From: Comamonadaceae bacterium
GTDB lineage: Bacteria > Pseudomonadota > Gammaproteobacteria > Burkholderiales > Burkholderiaceae_C
NCBI GenBank assembly: GCA_027485235.1
Contig: JAIXRJ010000037.1
Location: 1-64,000, forward strand
Direction: 5' to 3'
Length of the DNA: 64,000 bases
The translations under genes and the position numbers were made by a program. Numbering within the stretch: position 1 is the first letter of the stretch; each line of letters starts with the position of its first letter. This document shows positions 18,413 to 28,333 of the stretch, one piece after another. The notes beneath the pieces are model-generated. The model ran no database searches, was not told the origin of the DNA, and saw nothing but the letters and a program-made list of their open reading frames with translations.

Positions 18413-18602
18413 CATTGAGCGATTTTTTTGGTTGACAACCCTAATACATCCGTGTTTTCCCCTAGATGAAATGCTTCGACAAGGGCATGTTTACTTTGAA
18501 AGATTGCTTTTTATCACCCCATTTGACCCATTCGCCCCTTGCCATGCGAATGTGTGCGCACGTTTTGAGGGGCGGATCCAACTTGGTCAAAAATTCCAAA
18601 AG

Positions 18603-18620
18603 TGTAAATTCAACTTGACA
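18603..18620 (+). promoter_or_regulatory. PpsR/CrtJ-type palindrome upstream of bchI
   Basis: TGTAAATTCAACTTGACA, an exact TGT-N12-ACA, 61 bases before the bchI start. The site before bchC at 55487-55504 has the same 18-base sequence on its minus strand except for the last base. Confidence 0.65.
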
Positions 18621-18681
18621 GTTTTTAAAGATTTTTGGATGATGAGCACCTGTCAAATCACTGGGTTAAAAGAAATCACTC

Positions 18682-19722
18682 ATGGCTATTACGTTTCCTT
18701 TTGCAGCGATCGTCGGTCAAGATGAAATGACGCTGGCCATCCAAGTCGTTGCCATTGACCCCACCGTGGGCGGCGTGTTGGTCTTGGGTGACAGGGGCAC
18801 TGGCAAATCCACCGCGGTCAGGGCTTTGGCTGATTTGCTCCCCCCCATCCAAGTGGTCAAGGGATGCCCTTACAAATGTGAGCCCACCAAACCCGCTCAA
18901 GCCTGCCCGGTGTGCCAGCCTGGAAAGAGCTTGAAAGCACCACCAACTCGAAAGTGGGTCACCGAAAGTCGGCCTGTCAGTGTGGTGGACTTGCCGTTGG
19001 GGGCCACAGAAGACCGCATTGTGGGTGCGCTGGATTTGGAAAAGGCCCTTTCCCAAGGCATCAAAGAGTTTTCACCTGGCTTGTTGGCCCAAGCGCATCG
19101 CGGATTTTTGTACATCGATGAAGTGAACTTGCTGGATGACCATTTGGTCGACCTGCTGATCGACGTGGCCGCCTCTGGAGAAAACTTGGTCGAAAGAGAG
19201 GGGCTGAGCATTCGACATCCGGCACGCTTTGTTTTGGTGGGCAGCGGTAACCCTGAGGAAGGGGAGCTTCGCCCTCAACTGCTCGATCGTTTTGGCTTGT
19301 CGGTACAGGTCAAAACACCCCAAGATGTGGCATTGCGTGTGGAAGTCATCAAGCGACGCGATGCCTTCGACAAAGACCCCGCCGCCTACAAAGCCCAATG
19401 GCGAAGCGAAAGTGACAAGCTCCAAAAGCGCATCGTCAAAGCCCGCAAATTGCTGGAATCCGTCGTGGTCGACGACGACATGCTCACCCTGTGCGCCAGG
19501 CTGTGCCAACAGCTTGGCACGGATGGCTTGCGCGCAGAATTGACCCTTTTGAGAGCCACGCGTGCCTTGGCGGCGATGCAAGGCAAAAAGATGGTCACCT
19601 CCGAACACCTCAAGACCATTGCCCCCCTGGCCTTGCGCCATCGCTTGCGTCGCAACCCGCTGGACGATACCGACTCCGGTGAACGCGTCAACAGATGCCT
19701 CCAAGACATACTGGCCGCTTGA
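18682..19722 (+). CDS. bchI: Magnesium chelatase ATPase subunit BchI
   Basis: A 346-residue AAA+ ATPase that, with BchD, drives Mg insertion into protoporphyrin IX by BchH. The N-terminus FPFAAIVGQDEM and Walker A GDRGTGKST (residues 36-44) are clear, and Walker B is FLYIDEVNLLDDH. The arginine-rich sensor block VLVGSGNPEEGELRPQLLDRFGL is typical. It is followed by bchD in the same operon. Only a weak ribosome site (AAAGAA) precedes it. Confidence 0.97.
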   Translation: MAITFPFAAIVGQDEMTLAIQVVAIDPTVGGVLVLGDRGTGKSTAVRALADLLPPIQVVKGCPYKCEPTKPAQACPVCQPGKSLKAPPTRKWVTESRPVSVVDLPLGATEDRIVGALDLEKALSQGIKEFSPGLLAQAHRGFLYIDEVNLLDDHLVDLLIDVAASGENLVEREGLSIRHPARFVLVGSGNPEEGELRPQLLDRFGLSVQVKTPQDVALRVEVIKRRDAFDKDPAAYKAQWRSESDKLQKRIVKARKLLESVVVDDDMLTLCARLCQQLGTDGLRAELTLLRATRALAAMQGKKMVTSEHLKTIAPLALRHRLRRNPLDDTDSGERVNRCLQDILAA

Positions 19723-19731
19723 GGCGTGTGC

Positions 19732-21645
19732 ATGGCAGATGACCTGAAAGGACTGGAAACGTGGAACGATGCCTTGACATCGTTGCAACTGTTGCAAATT
19801 GACCCTCACGGTCTGGGTGGTATTTGGTTGCGTGCACCCTTTGGACCTGTGCGTGAACAATGGTTGCAGCACCTGTCACATACTGGTTTGAACACCGTCA
19901 AATTACCCGGCAACATTGATGCAGAGCGCTTGCTGGGTGGCATTGATTTGTCGCGCACCCTTCAAACTGGCCATTTGCACATGCAATCGGGTTTGCTGCA
20001 ACGTGCAGACCAAGGCTTGGTCTGCATCAGCATGGCGGAACGCTTTCCAGCGGCCATGCTTGCGCCTTTGACACAGGCCATGGACACCCAGTCATTGCCA
20101 CCTTTGGTAAACGCCTCAAATTCAGAAAATGGAGTGACCACCCAATTCAGCGTGGTGGCTCTGGATGAATCCCTGCAAGACGACCCGCCCATCGGCAAAT
20201 CACTTCAAGAGCGGCTGGGCTTGTGGCTTGACCTGCAAGATTTGGCCCCTTCAGACATCACCGGGGTTGCCATCGACATGATCACCCCCCAGAACGGCCA
20301 AGAATCCGTCAGCATCCAAATTGCAGAAGATGCCCTGTCCCGGATGAAACAGGCACTTCACCAGACTGAATGGACCGACCAGCAAGTGTTGGCCGTTTGC
20401 GTCACGGCGCAAGGTTTGGGCATTGATTCCTTGCGCATTCCGACCTTGGCATTGCGTGTGGCCAGCTGCCACGCCGCATTGAATTTGCGAAGCCAACTGG
20501 CTGACGAAGATTTGGCCTTTGCGGCGCGGCGCGTGTTGGCACCCCGTGCCACCCAATTGCCCGCCCCCCCTGAAAATGCTTCAGAAACGGAACCTGAAAA
20601 CAGGCCCAAGCCGGATTCCGAGCCCGAACAGTCGAAAGACAACAACAGCACGGCCAACCCTCCAGAGCCACCAGAAGCAAAAACAGAGGTCGAAGAGGCT
20701 TCGTCCAAGGACGAATCGGAAAAAGATCCCAACGCGCAAGAAGAGGAATCGCCCAGCACGCCTTCCCCTGAGAACTTGCAAGAGATGCTGGTTGCGGCGG
20801 CAATGGCCAGTTTGCCGCCCAAGGTGTTGGATGGCTTGTTGACCCACCCTGGCCGCAAGCAAGGCAACACCTCGGGCAAAAGTGGACAGTACCGATCGGG
20901 CATGCAACGCGGGAGACCTTTACCCCCAAGACCGGGGCGACCTGGCGGGCATGCGCGCTTGCACATCTTGGCCACCTTGCGCGCCGCAGCGCCTAAACAA
21001 CGCTTGAGGACTGGTACGCCACTGGGGCGAGTCGCTATTCGGTCCGAGGACTTCCATGTCCACCGCTACCAGCAACACAGCTCAAGCTGCCTCATCTTGG
21101 CGATCGATGCCTCAGGCTCTGCCGCTCTGCAACGTTTGGCCGAAGCCAAGGGAGCGGTAGAGCTTTTGCTGCAACAGTCTTACGCACGAAGAGACAGTGT
21201 GTGCATTGTGGCCTTCAAGGGTGCGCAAGCGCAACTCCTGCTTCCCATGACCCGTTCATTGGTGCGTGCAAAGCGCGCCATGACAGGCCTGCCCGGCGGC
21301 GGCGGAACCCCTTTGGCACTGGCCTTGAAAATGGCATGTGAACAAGCGATCCAGCTTCAGCGCCAAGGGGTGACACCCCTCTTGGTGGTGCTCAGTGATG
21401 GTCGAGCCAACGTGAACCTGCAAGGCTTGGGAGGCCGTACACAAGCCCAGGCAGATGCCTTGCAATGGGCGGCCCAATGGCGACAAACTGGACACCGCGC
21501 CTTGTGGATTGACACTTCACGCCAGCCTGACGCCCAAGTGCAAAACTTGGCGCACACCATGGGCGGCAGTTATCTGCCAATGCCGCAAGTTCAAGCGCAA
21601 GGCATGGCCGCTGCCATGGAGAACATGCGGCGACTTGCCGCTTGA
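19732..21645 (+). CDS. bchD: Magnesium chelatase subunit BchD
   Basis: A 637-residue protein with an N-terminal degenerate AAA+ domain, a central acidic and proline-rich linker (about residues 270-350) and a C-terminal von Willebrand A domain with the MIDAS start DASGSA. The Arg-rich entry to the VWA domain (GRPLPPRPGRPGGHARL) is typical. BchD forms the ATPase motor with BchI. The ATG at 19732 was chosen; a GTG six bases earlier is possible. It converges on an SDR gene with an 11-base gap and no visible terminator. Confidence 0.95.
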   Translation: MADDLKGLETWNDALTSLQLLQIDPHGLGGIWLRAPFGPVREQWLQHLSHTGLNTVKLPGNIDAERLLGGIDLSRTLQTGHLHMQSGLLQRADQGLVCISMAERFPAAMLAPLTQAMDTQSLPPLVNASNSENGVTTQFSVVALDESLQDDPPIGKSLQERLGLWLDLQDLAPSDITGVAIDMITPQNGQESVSIQIAEDALSRMKQALHQTEWTDQQVLAVCVTAQGLGIDSLRIPTLALRVASCHAALNLRSQLADEDLAFAARRVLAPRATQLPAPPENASETEPENRPKPDSEPEQSKDNNSTANPPEPPEAKTEVEEASSKDESEKDPNAQEEESPSTPSPENLQEMLVAAAMASLPPKVLDGLLTHPGRKQGNTSGKSGQYRSGMQRGRPLPPRPGRPGGHARLHILATLRAAAPKQRLRTGTPLGRVAIRSEDFHVHRYQQHSSSCLILAIDASGSAALQRLAEAKGAVELLLQQSYARRDSVCIVAFKGAQAQLLLPMTRSLVRAKRAMTGLPGGGGTPLALALKMACEQAIQLQRQGVTPLLVVLSDGRANVNLQGLGGRTQAQADALQWAAQWRQTGHRALWIDTSRQPDAQVQNLAHTMGGSYLPMPQVQAQGMAAAMENMRRLAA

Positions 21646-21656
21646 CCCGTTAAAGA

Positions 21657-22601
21657 TCACTGAACAACGCCATCCTTGTTTTGTCGCGCGCGAGCCAATG
21701 TCCTTTCGCGCTCTCTGGGGCCAAAGCTGGATGCCAAGGCGCCTTCAGATGCCAAGCCCTCCAGGTAAAACTTCTCAATTTCAGGCGCAGCTTTGATCAG
21801 TTCACGCTCAGCGAAAGGCAAATGGAGCAATGCCCGCAGGCCAAACAAAATTCGCAACCAACTGGGGACAAACACTCGCCGCTGGCGTTTTGAAATAGCC
21901 CGAACAATGACGCTTGCCGTTTCTTGAGCAGACGTTTCTTTGTTCAAAAATGGCGGCATGGTGGCTCGTAAGCGTCTAAAACCCGGATGCAGTGCCCCTT
22001 CTTCAACAAGAGGGGTACGCACCCAACCTGCGTACATCACGCCGACACCAACCCCATGTGACTGCAGTTCAAGGTGCAACACATTGCCCATGGCTTCCAC
22101 AGCAGCCTTGCTGGCCGCATAAGCAGACATGGCAGGTGGGTGCGCAAAGGATGACACCGACGCATTGATCAACACATAACCTTGCTGACGCATCAGGGCA
22201 GGCAAAGCGGATCGCACCGTGTTGAAGACACCGAATATGTTCACCTCCACACAGCGTTGCCATGCTTGTGGGTCCACACAAGCCACAGGCCCGAAAGCAG
22301 CCACTCCCGCATTCGCAAACACCACATCGATCCGACGGTGAACTGACAAGGTTTGGGCCATCACGTCCAGCATCGCGTTGAGATCTGTCACATCGGCCAC
22401 AAAATACAAAGTGTCTTGGCCGCATTGCTGCGCCATATGGGCCAAGGGCTGTTCATCGCAATCCACCAAAACAGGGACTCCTCCCTTGCTCAACACTTCG
22501 ATGGCAGTCGCAGCGCCAATGCCAGAAGCGGCGCCCGTGATCACCACCACCAAGCCCTTGACCGACAGTGTGTTGGATTTGCCCGTGTTTTCCCGCATCA
22601 T
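21657..22601 (-). CDS. Short-chain dehydrogenase/reductase of unknown substrate
   Basis: A 314-residue classical SDR. The cofactor loop TGAASGIGAATA is at about residues 21-32, NAGVAAFG follows, and the catalytic pair is in YAASKAAVEAMG. Family membership is firm, but the substrate is not identifiable. Start at 22601 (two adjacent ATGs). It is the last gene of the long bchF-to-crtB transcript, behind a DUF2269-like gene. It might act on a retinoid, carotenoid or lipid, but that is a guess from position. Confidence 0.85.
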   Translation of the reverse strand: MMRENTGKSNTLSVKGLVVVITGAASGIGAATAIEVLSKGGVPVLVDCDEQPLAHMAQQCGQDTLYFVADVTDLNAMLDVMAQTLSVHRRIDVVFANAGVAAFGPVACVDPQAWQRCVEVNIFGVFNTVRSALPALMRQQGYVLINASVSSFAHPPAMSAYAASKAAVEAMGNVLHLELQSHGVGVGVMYAGWVRTPLVEEGALHPGFRRLRATMPPFLNKETSAQETASVIVRAISKRQRRVFVPSWLRILFGLRALLHLPFAERELIKAAPEIEKFYLEGLASEGALASSFGPRERERTLARARQNKDGVVQ

Positions 22602-22614
22602 CAAGGTGCCAGAC

Positions 22615-23067
22615 TTACAAGTTCTTGGTGACCATGAAATACACAATCGGCAAGGGGAGCACAGTGGCAACAGCCCCCGAAATTTGCCAGATGCGCGACA
22701 GCCGCCAATATTCTGCGCACACCGTGTCGGTCTTTTTGAGCAAAGCACGCTGCTTGAGCTGAATAGGCACCAAAACAAACAACCAAATCAAACCAGAAAA
22801 ACTCAGCAAAAAGTAGGACCATTGAATCCATGGGTGACCTTCAGCGCCTCCATAGTTTTCAGCCAAACCATGGCCTGTCCAAACAACCCCTACAGATCCC
22901 AGCAATGTGAAAAGTCCATCGGTGATCAGCACCATGCGATTGCTGAATTGAATGATGGCATGGTTACGCGTACGCTCTGCCAACAAAGCCCATATGCCGC
23001 TCACGATCACATTGCCTAAAAATAAACAGGCACAGACCAAATGCACGACTTTTAAATTAAGCTCCAT
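22615..23067 (-). CDS. DUF2269-like integral membrane protein
   Basis: A 150-residue protein with four predicted membrane helices (about residues 7-28, 45-65, 82-103 and 128-146). The pattern HLVCACLFLGNVIVSGIW at the N-terminus resembles the DUF2269 family of small membrane proteins, whose function is unknown. Its start overlaps the stop of the upstream small gene, and it sits 13 bases before the SDR. Such genes are not part of the standard photosynthesis set. Confidence 0.75.
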   Translation of the reverse strand: MELNLKVVHLVCACLFLGNVIVSGIWALLAERTRNHAIIQFSNRMVLITDGLFTLLGSVGVVWTGHGLAENYGGAEGHPWIQWSYFLLSFSGLIWLFVLVPIQLKQRALLKKTDTVCAEYWRLSRIWQISGAVATVLPLPIVYFMVTKNL

Positions 23068-23246
23068 CAGCGTCTCTCCTCACCAAGAATTTTTTGAGAC
23101 TCGGAGTCGGCATTTGCGGATTGGGCTTGCTCTGCTTCGCGTTGCTTGCGCGTGATTTCTCGTGAACGACGAAGATCACGAAACTGCCAGACCACAAAGC
23201 CAAGGCCAGCCAGCATCAAAACCACCACTTCGATAATTTTCAGCAT
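23067..23246 (-). CDS. Small single-helix membrane protein of unknown function
   Basis: A 59-residue protein with one membrane helix at residues 3-21 and a strongly charged, Arg- and Glu-rich tail. The ATG at 23246 was chosen; an in-frame TTG one codon upstream also exists. It follows crtB by nine bases and overlaps the DUF2269-like gene start, so it is co-translated. I do not recognise a family. Confidence 0.65.
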   Translation of the reverse strand: MLKIIEVVVLMLAGLGFVVWQFRDLRRSREITRKQREAEQAQSANADSESQKILGEERR

Positions 23247-23255
23247 CAACTGAGA

Positions 23256-24335
23256 TCAACGGCTGATTTTTTCGCGTTGATCCAAACGGCCGAACAAATC
23301 CACCATCCATTCCACGCGCTCTTCGAAACTGCGGGCAGGCAAGGTCCAAGGCTTTTGGGTGGCCAATGGATGACGCTCGCTGCTCACGATGTCCACCAAA
23401 TAATGAATGGCCGGTACGGGACTCAAATGGACATCGGGCAGCGCGGGTGCCTTGACTGCCACGGCAGTCGCTTTGGCAATCAAGGTCAGTTTGCGCGCTG
23501 TGGAAACCACCGTGCGGTGGTTCACTGAATTGAGCCCTTCACGGTCCAGTTGTTTACCGATTTCGGCATAGACCAAACGAGCGGCCTGTATGGCCGGACG
23601 GCAATCCCAGGGCAATTCAGCCAAGCCAAACTCACCGCGACGGTACAGTGCGTCTGCACGCAACAACAAGCGCTGCGTGAAACCCGCAATGCGCGAATCA
23701 AAAACAGGGTTGACCAACCAAGCGTCCGCATCCATGCCAATTTCTCGGAACCATGCTCGGGGAATGTACAAGCGCCCCATGCGGGCATCGTCGCCAATGT
23801 CTCTGGCAATGTTGGTCAGTTGCATGGCCACACCCAACTCGCTGGCGCGTGCAATGGCCGTGTCGGTGCTTGCCCCCATGATGATGGACATCATGGCGCC
23901 GACGGTGCCAGCAACTCTCGCGCCATAGGCTTCTACATCGGCCAAGGTTTCGTAATGGCGGCCTTGAGAGTCCCACAAGAATCCGTCCAACAAGGCCTCC
24001 AGCAAGCCACTGGGGATACCATAACGATGAACCACGACAGTCAAAGCACGGTCAGCGTCTTCGGCACCAGGACGTCCTGCATAGATCGCCGTTAAGCGTG
24101 ACTTCAAATCGGCCATCGCCAAGACCGGATCATCGCCTTCGTCAATGGCGTCGTCGGCCAAACGGCAAAACGCATAAAGCGCAATGGCGGGTGGCCGCAA
24201 ACGGGCCGGCAACAACCTGGATGCTGCAAAAAAAGATTTAGAACCCCCGCGCATCAGTTCCGTACAGGCCTCTAGGTCATAAGGCAAAGACACCGGCGAC
24301 ATTTTCGAGCTCGGATCAGACGAAAGATTTGACAT
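23256..24335 (-). CDS. crtB: 15-cis-phytoene synthase
   Basis: A 359-residue squalene/phytoene synthase that joins two geranylgeranyl diphosphates. The first Asp-rich motif is YAFCRLADDAIDEGDD, and the second is LTNIARDIGDDARMGRLYIP. The ATG at 24335 was chosen because AGGTGG lies at the right distance; it overlaps the crtI end by 20 bases. A second ATG at 24302 would also keep the family region. Confidence 0.95.
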   Translation of the reverse strand: MSNLSSDPSSKMSPVSLPYDLEACTELMRGGSKSFFAASRLLPARLRPPAIALYAFCRLADDAIDEGDDPVLAMADLKSRLTAIYAGRPGAEDADRALTVVVHRYGIPSGLLEALLDGFLWDSQGRHYETLADVEAYGARVAGTVGAMMSIIMGASTDTAIARASELGVAMQLTNIARDIGDDARMGRLYIPRAWFREIGMDADAWLVNPVFDSRIAGFTQRLLLRADALYRRGEFGLAELPWDCRPAIQAARLVYAEIGKQLDREGLNSVNHRTVVSTARKLTLIAKATAVAVKAPALPDVHLSPVPAIHYLVDIVSSERHPLATQKPWTLPARSFEERVEWMVDLFGRLDQREKISR

Positions 24336-25899
24336 CGGGAACCACCTGTTCAAGCATTTTTGCGGACATCAAGACACTGGGCACACCTGCGCCAGGCTGG
24401 CTGCTGGCACCCACCATGAATAAACCTTCTACGTCTTGGCATCTGTTGTGCGGCCTGAACCACGCGCTTTGAACCAAGATGGGCTCCAGGCCAAAACCTG
24501 CACCTTTGTAAGACCACAAGCGGTCTTGAAAATCTTGCGGCGTGGTCACTTTGGACGACACCACATGCTGCTTCAGATCCGGCAACACACTGTCTTGCAG
24601 CGCAGTGGCAATGGCATCACGGTACTGCTCGGTAATGGCAGGCCAATCGGTCTCGCTGCTCAAGTTGGGCACCACCGAGAGCACATAAAAACTGTCACAA
24701 CCCTCTGGCGCGAGGGACGGGTCGGTGGCGGTGGGGCGGTACAAATACAAACTGAAATCTTTGGACAGCTTGTGATTTTTGAAAATATCTTGCAACAGAC
24801 CTTTGTAGCGTGGGCCCAAGACCATCATGTGGTGCGGCACATCGTGGTACTGGCGGTCGGTGCCAAAGTACCAAACAAACAAACCCGACGAATACTTGCC
24901 TTTGGCAATGCGTTTATCGGTCCAATGCTTGCGGTGCTGAGGCTCGATGAGGTGACGGTAAGTCCATGAGGCATCGCCATTGCTGACCACAATGTCGGCG
25001 GGCAAGTATTCGCCATTGGCCAATTCAACCCCTTGGGCACGGCCGCGCTCGACACGGATGCGTGTGACAGGCGCGTTGTAACGAATGGGCACTTGGCGTT
25101 CATCCAGCAGCTTCACCAGCTCTTTCACAATGGCACCGGTGCCGCCCATGGCAGAGTGCACGCCCCAACGGCGCTCCAAGGAATGGATGAGGGAATAAAC
25201 GCAAGTCACGGAATAAGGATTGCCACCAATGAGCAAAGGGTGAAAGCTCATGACGATGCGCAATTTGGGGTGTTTGATGTGCTGAGCCACCAAGCTGTAG
25301 ATCGATCGCCAAGCTTGCATGCGGGCCAAATTGGGCATGGCCTTGATGACGTCGCCAACGGTTTCAAAGGGCACCATGCCCAACTCCACAAATCCCAACT
25401 GGAAGCACTTCTCGGAGGCCACCATCAGGTTTTTAAAACCCTGCACATCCTCAGGGCTGAACTTGGCAATTTGCTGGAGCATCTGCTCGTCGTTGTTGCT
25501 GTAATCAAAGTGCGTGCCATCGTCAAACCGTATGCGGTAAAAAGGCGCCATCAAGCGCAGATCGACGTGGTCTTTCATCTCTCGGCCACACAAGGTGAAC
25601 AACTCGGCGATGAGGTGCGGCAAGGTGATGATGGTGGGACCCGCGTCAAAAGTAAAACCATCTTGTTTGTGCACATAGGCGCGGCCACCCGGCGCATCGA
25701 GTTTTTCCAACATTTGAACGCGGTAACCTTTGACGCTCAAACGGATAGCGGCAGCCAAACCACCAAAACCAGTGCCAATCACGATGGCCGTTGGTGCATG
25801 GTCTCCCAACTCAGGCCCTGAGCCAGTGGGATGATTTTGCAGACCACCACCACCCCCTGAGCCCGCATCAGAATGGATGGATTTGTAGAAATTTGTCAT
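24316..25899 (-). CDS. crtI: Phytoene desaturase CrtI
   Basis: A 527-residue FAD-dependent desaturase. The dinucleotide motif IGTGFGGLAAAIRLSVKGY is near residues 39-57, and the C-terminal signature GASSQPGAGVPSVLMSAKM is present. In this pathway it makes neurosporene (three steps) or lycopene (four steps); sequence alone does not tell which. An Asn/Gly-rich leader of about 35 residues precedes the FAD motif. It overlaps crtB by 20 bases and follows puhE by 19. Confidence 0.95.
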   Translation of the reverse strand: MTNFYKSIHSDAGSGGGGGLQNHPTGSGPELGDHAPTAIVIGTGFGGLAAAIRLSVKGYRVQMLEKLDAPGGRAYVHKQDGFTFDAGPTIITLPHLIAELFTLCGREMKDHVDLRLMAPFYRIRFDDGTHFDYSNNDEQMLQQIAKFSPEDVQGFKNLMVASEKCFQLGFVELGMVPFETVGDVIKAMPNLARMQAWRSIYSLVAQHIKHPKLRIVMSFHPLLIGGNPYSVTCVYSLIHSLERRWGVHSAMGGTGAIVKELVKLLDERQVPIRYNAPVTRIRVERGRAQGVELANGEYLPADIVVSNGDASWTYRHLIEPQHRKHWTDKRIAKGKYSSGLFVWYFGTDRQYHDVPHHMMVLGPRYKGLLQDIFKNHKLSKDFSLYLYRPTATDPSLAPEGCDSFYVLSVVPNLSSETDWPAITEQYRDAIATALQDSVLPDLKQHVVSSKVTTPQDFQDRLWSYKGAGFGLEPILVQSAWFRPHNRCQDVEGLFMVGASSQPGAGVPSVLMSAKMLEQVVPDVKSFV

Positions 25900-25918
25900 G
25901 TAAGTCCAAGTGGGCAGG

Positions 25919-26722
25919 CTAAACCGGCGGCACACGCGCAGCGTAGGACGCAGGGGTTTCTGTGTACTGCTTGCGAATGGCCCATTTCCACAATGCCGTG
26001 GTGTCCAGTGGCAGCACGAGCATCAAGTGCTCGAGAATGGCCAACGCCAACATGGTGCCCACCAAGACCGAACCCACCACTTGCGCAGGTGTGGTCATGG
26101 GCTGATTTGCAAAGTCAATCACCCACCACAAACAGGCACTGGCTGACAGCACAGCGAAGGGGAAAAATGCGTTCATGCGGCGGCGCTTGAAAAAACTTTC
26201 CAAATACGCCAAATGCACGGGCAAGAATTCTTCACTCAGATTGCGCACACCCAAAAACAAGTTCAACTTGGCACTGGTGCGCATGACCCACAAAACCAAA
26301 TAAGTGGCGGTTCCTACTTGGTTGGGCGCATCCCAGGTGATCAGCACAATGGCCAAGCCCACCATGAGAATCGCCAATTCATGCCAAACCACCGCATTGA
26401 AGGAGGCTGCAAAACGCGGCCAACCTGTTGTGCTTTTCAAGATGGCTGTTTTTTGCGGGCCTGTGATCCAACCCGTGAGAAAACTCAGCTCATTCCAACC
26501 CCAAGCCAGCAAGGCGCATGTGAAAGCGCAATAAGCGCCCGTGACGCCGGTTTGCTGAGCTGTGTGGGACAAACCCACCAAGGCCCCAATGCCTAACGCA
26601 GAAGAGATGACCAAACTCAAGGTGACCGCCGTGCGCGACATGCGATTCAAAAGAATCACGATGCCCGTGCTGAACCACCAGATAAAAATCGCAAATCCCA
26701 AGGCCATCAAAGTGTCGGTCAT
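25919..26722 (-). CDS. puhE: Photosynthetic complex assembly protein PuhE (DUF3623)
   Basis: A 267-residue protein with about seven membrane helices. The stretch WHELAILMVGLAI followed by RTSAKLNLFLGVRNLSEEFLP is the family core. PuhE affects reaction centre assembly and bacteriochlorophyll levels in Rhodobacter. It lies directly downstream of acsF, its usual place. Confidence 0.93.
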   Translation of the reverse strand: MTDTLMALGFAIFIWWFSTGIVILLNRMSRTAVTLSLVISSALGIGALVGLSHTAQQTGVTGAYCAFTCALLAWGWNELSFLTGWITGPQKTAILKSTTGWPRFAASFNAVVWHELAILMVGLAIVLITWDAPNQVGTATYLVLWVMRTSAKLNLFLGVRNLSEEFLPVHLAYLESFFKRRRMNAFFPFAVLSASACLWWVIDFANQPMTTPAQVVGSVLVGTMLALAILEHLMLVLPLDTTALWKWAIRKQYTETPASYAARVPPV

Positions 26723-26745
26723 CCTTGGCTTTCAGTGTCTGTTCA

Positions 26746-27822
26746 TTACCAAGCAGGCACCATGCGAACATCTGAGGGCAGCGCATGGTGTTTAACTGGT
26801 AAAAAGTACAAGCGAAGGAAAGTGAGGCCACCCGAAATGGCCCAACGTGCACGCTGGAGATTGCCCACCAAACCACCCTTGGCTTTGGCCGCATCCATTT
26901 GGGTTTGAACATGGAACAACTGGGACAAGCAATCCCTAAAGACTGGGTTGTCGATGTCCAAACTCACAGGGAATACTTGCTTGGTGATTTCGTTGGTGAT
27001 GCGGAACACTTCGTAGTCGTAAGTGGACGACTCCAGACCCATCTCTTGGTGCAGCATGGGGCGGCTGTGGTCGCGAACGAACATCGTGGCATAGACGGCC
27101 ACCAAGAAAAACCGAATCCAATACACGTTGCCGCCCCGCAGCAAATGCGGGTTGGCACGCATGATCAATGCAAAGGATTCGCCATGGCGGAACTCATCGT
27201 TACACCAGCGCTCAAACCACCTGAAAATGGGGTGGAAGCGCTTGTCTGGATTTTTTTCCAACTGGCGATAGATGGTGATGTAACGGGCGTAGCCAATTTT
27301 CTCGGACAAGTAAGTGGCGTAAAAAATGTATTTGGGCTTGAAGTAGGTATAGGCCTTGGTGCGTTTTAAATCACCCAAGTCGATACCGAGTCCAAAGTCC
27401 TTCAAAGACTGGTTGATGAAACTGGCGTGGCGCGATTCATCGCGCGCCATATAACGCATCAATTGTTTGATATCGGGATTTTCAACGTTTCTGAAAATTT
27501 CGTTGTACAAAATACAACCCGAAAACTCGGAGGTGAGCGAAGAGATCAGAAAGTCTAAAAACTCCTGACGCATTTCAGGACTGACTTGCGAAAACCTTTC
27601 GGCGACTTCCCTGGCAAATTCATCATCGCGCTGGAAGTGATCGTGGTTGTTGTCACCCTCGTATTCCGCCATCATTTTGTCCCATTCAGCGCGCATGGGG
27701 GACATGTCCAGCTTGTCCATGGCCGCAAAGTCTGTGGTGTAAAAGCGAGGGCTGAGCATCGAGCTTTCTACTGCTTTTTGGGATGCTTTTTCGGCGCTGT
27801 CAATCGTTGAGGTGGCTTGCAT
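26746..27822 (-). CDS. acsF: Aerobic Mg-protoporphyrin IX monomethyl ester cyclase AcsF
   Basis: A 358-residue di-iron enzyme that forms ring E using oxygen. The two ExxH-type iron-binding blocks are visible: [15 protein letters not shown] and [14 protein letters not shown], with a first Glu in [11 protein letters not shown]. No bchE (anaerobic cyclase) occurs in the window, so pigment synthesis here appears oxygen-dependent. It sits between puhC and puhE. Confidence 0.96.
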   Translation of the reverse strand: MQATSTIDSAEKASQKAVESSMLSPRFYTTDFAAMDKLDMSPMRAEWDKMMAEYEGDNNHDHFQRDDEFAREVAERFSQVSPEMRQEFLDFLISSLTSEFSGCILYNEIFRNVENPDIKQLMRYMARDESRHASFINQSLKDFGLGIDLGDLKRTKAYTYFKPKYIFYATYLSEKIGYARYITIYRQLEKNPDKRFHPIFRWFERWCNDEFRHGESFALIMRANPHLLRGGNVYWIRFFLVAVYATMFVRDHSRPMLHQEMGLESSTYDYEVFRITNEITKQVFPVSLDIDNPVFRDCLSQLFHVQTQMDAAKAKGGLVGNLQRARWAISGGLTFLRLYFLPVKHHALPSDVRMVPAW

Positions 27823-27862
27823 AAACGTGATTCCTGATTTTAAAAAACTACTGCGCTGCTGC

Positions 27863-28333
27863 TTATTCAGCTTGCATGCCTAAAAACCTTGAAAACTCTG
27901 CCACATTGCTGGGCCCGAAGGACTCCAAGTCAATCCTATAGCCCGTGCTGGGATCCACCAAAGTGACGCGGCCATCCACGCGGGCTATCACATCAAAGGG
28001 CAATTCAGAACCAATGCCCCTTGAATACCTTTCGCGGGTCAAGGCGCGCAAGGTGCCTCGCACAAAACCTTGCTCGCCCTGCAGTACCGTCAAGGTTTTA
28101 CCCGTCACACCATCCACCACTCGGACTCCACCATCTTTTTGGTCTTGGAAAACGAGCGAACGCTGTACCGTCGACGCTGCCATCCGTTGGTCAGGGCCAT
28201 TACCTGTGATTCGAATCAGGCCGACAGAGATAAGAGAGAACGCAATGATGCCCGCAGCGCAATACAAAACCCAATGAGGAAAGTGATCTGTGGAGGCTTT
28301 GTGTGTCATTGCCGGTGAATGCATTTGGTTCAT
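27863..28333 (-). CDS. puhC: Photosynthetic complex assembly protein PuhC
   Basis: A 156-residue protein with one N-terminal membrane helix (about residues 22-45) and a periplasmic domain ending in [12 protein letters not shown], the typical PuhC C-terminus. PuhC helps organise the RC-LH1 core. Its ATG overlaps the puhB stop. Confidence 0.9.
   Translation of the reverse strand: MNQMHSPAMTHKASTDHFPHWVLYCAAGIIAFSLISVGLIRITGNGPDQRMAASTVQRSLVFQDQKDGGVRVVDGVTGKTLTVLQGEQGFVRGTLRALTRERYSRGIGSELPFDVIARVDGRVTLVDPSTGYRIDLESFGPSNVAEFSRFLGMQAE

Larger units (their letters stand above)
18350..18681. promoter_or_regulatory. Divergent promoter region between dxs and bchI
   Basis: About 330 bases with no gene. 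It is clearly more AT-rich than its neighbours and holds one PpsR-type palindrome near each end (18395-18412 for dxs and 18603-18620 for bchI). The middle part has short reading frames without ribosome sites, and nothing else recognisable. Confidence 0.7.
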
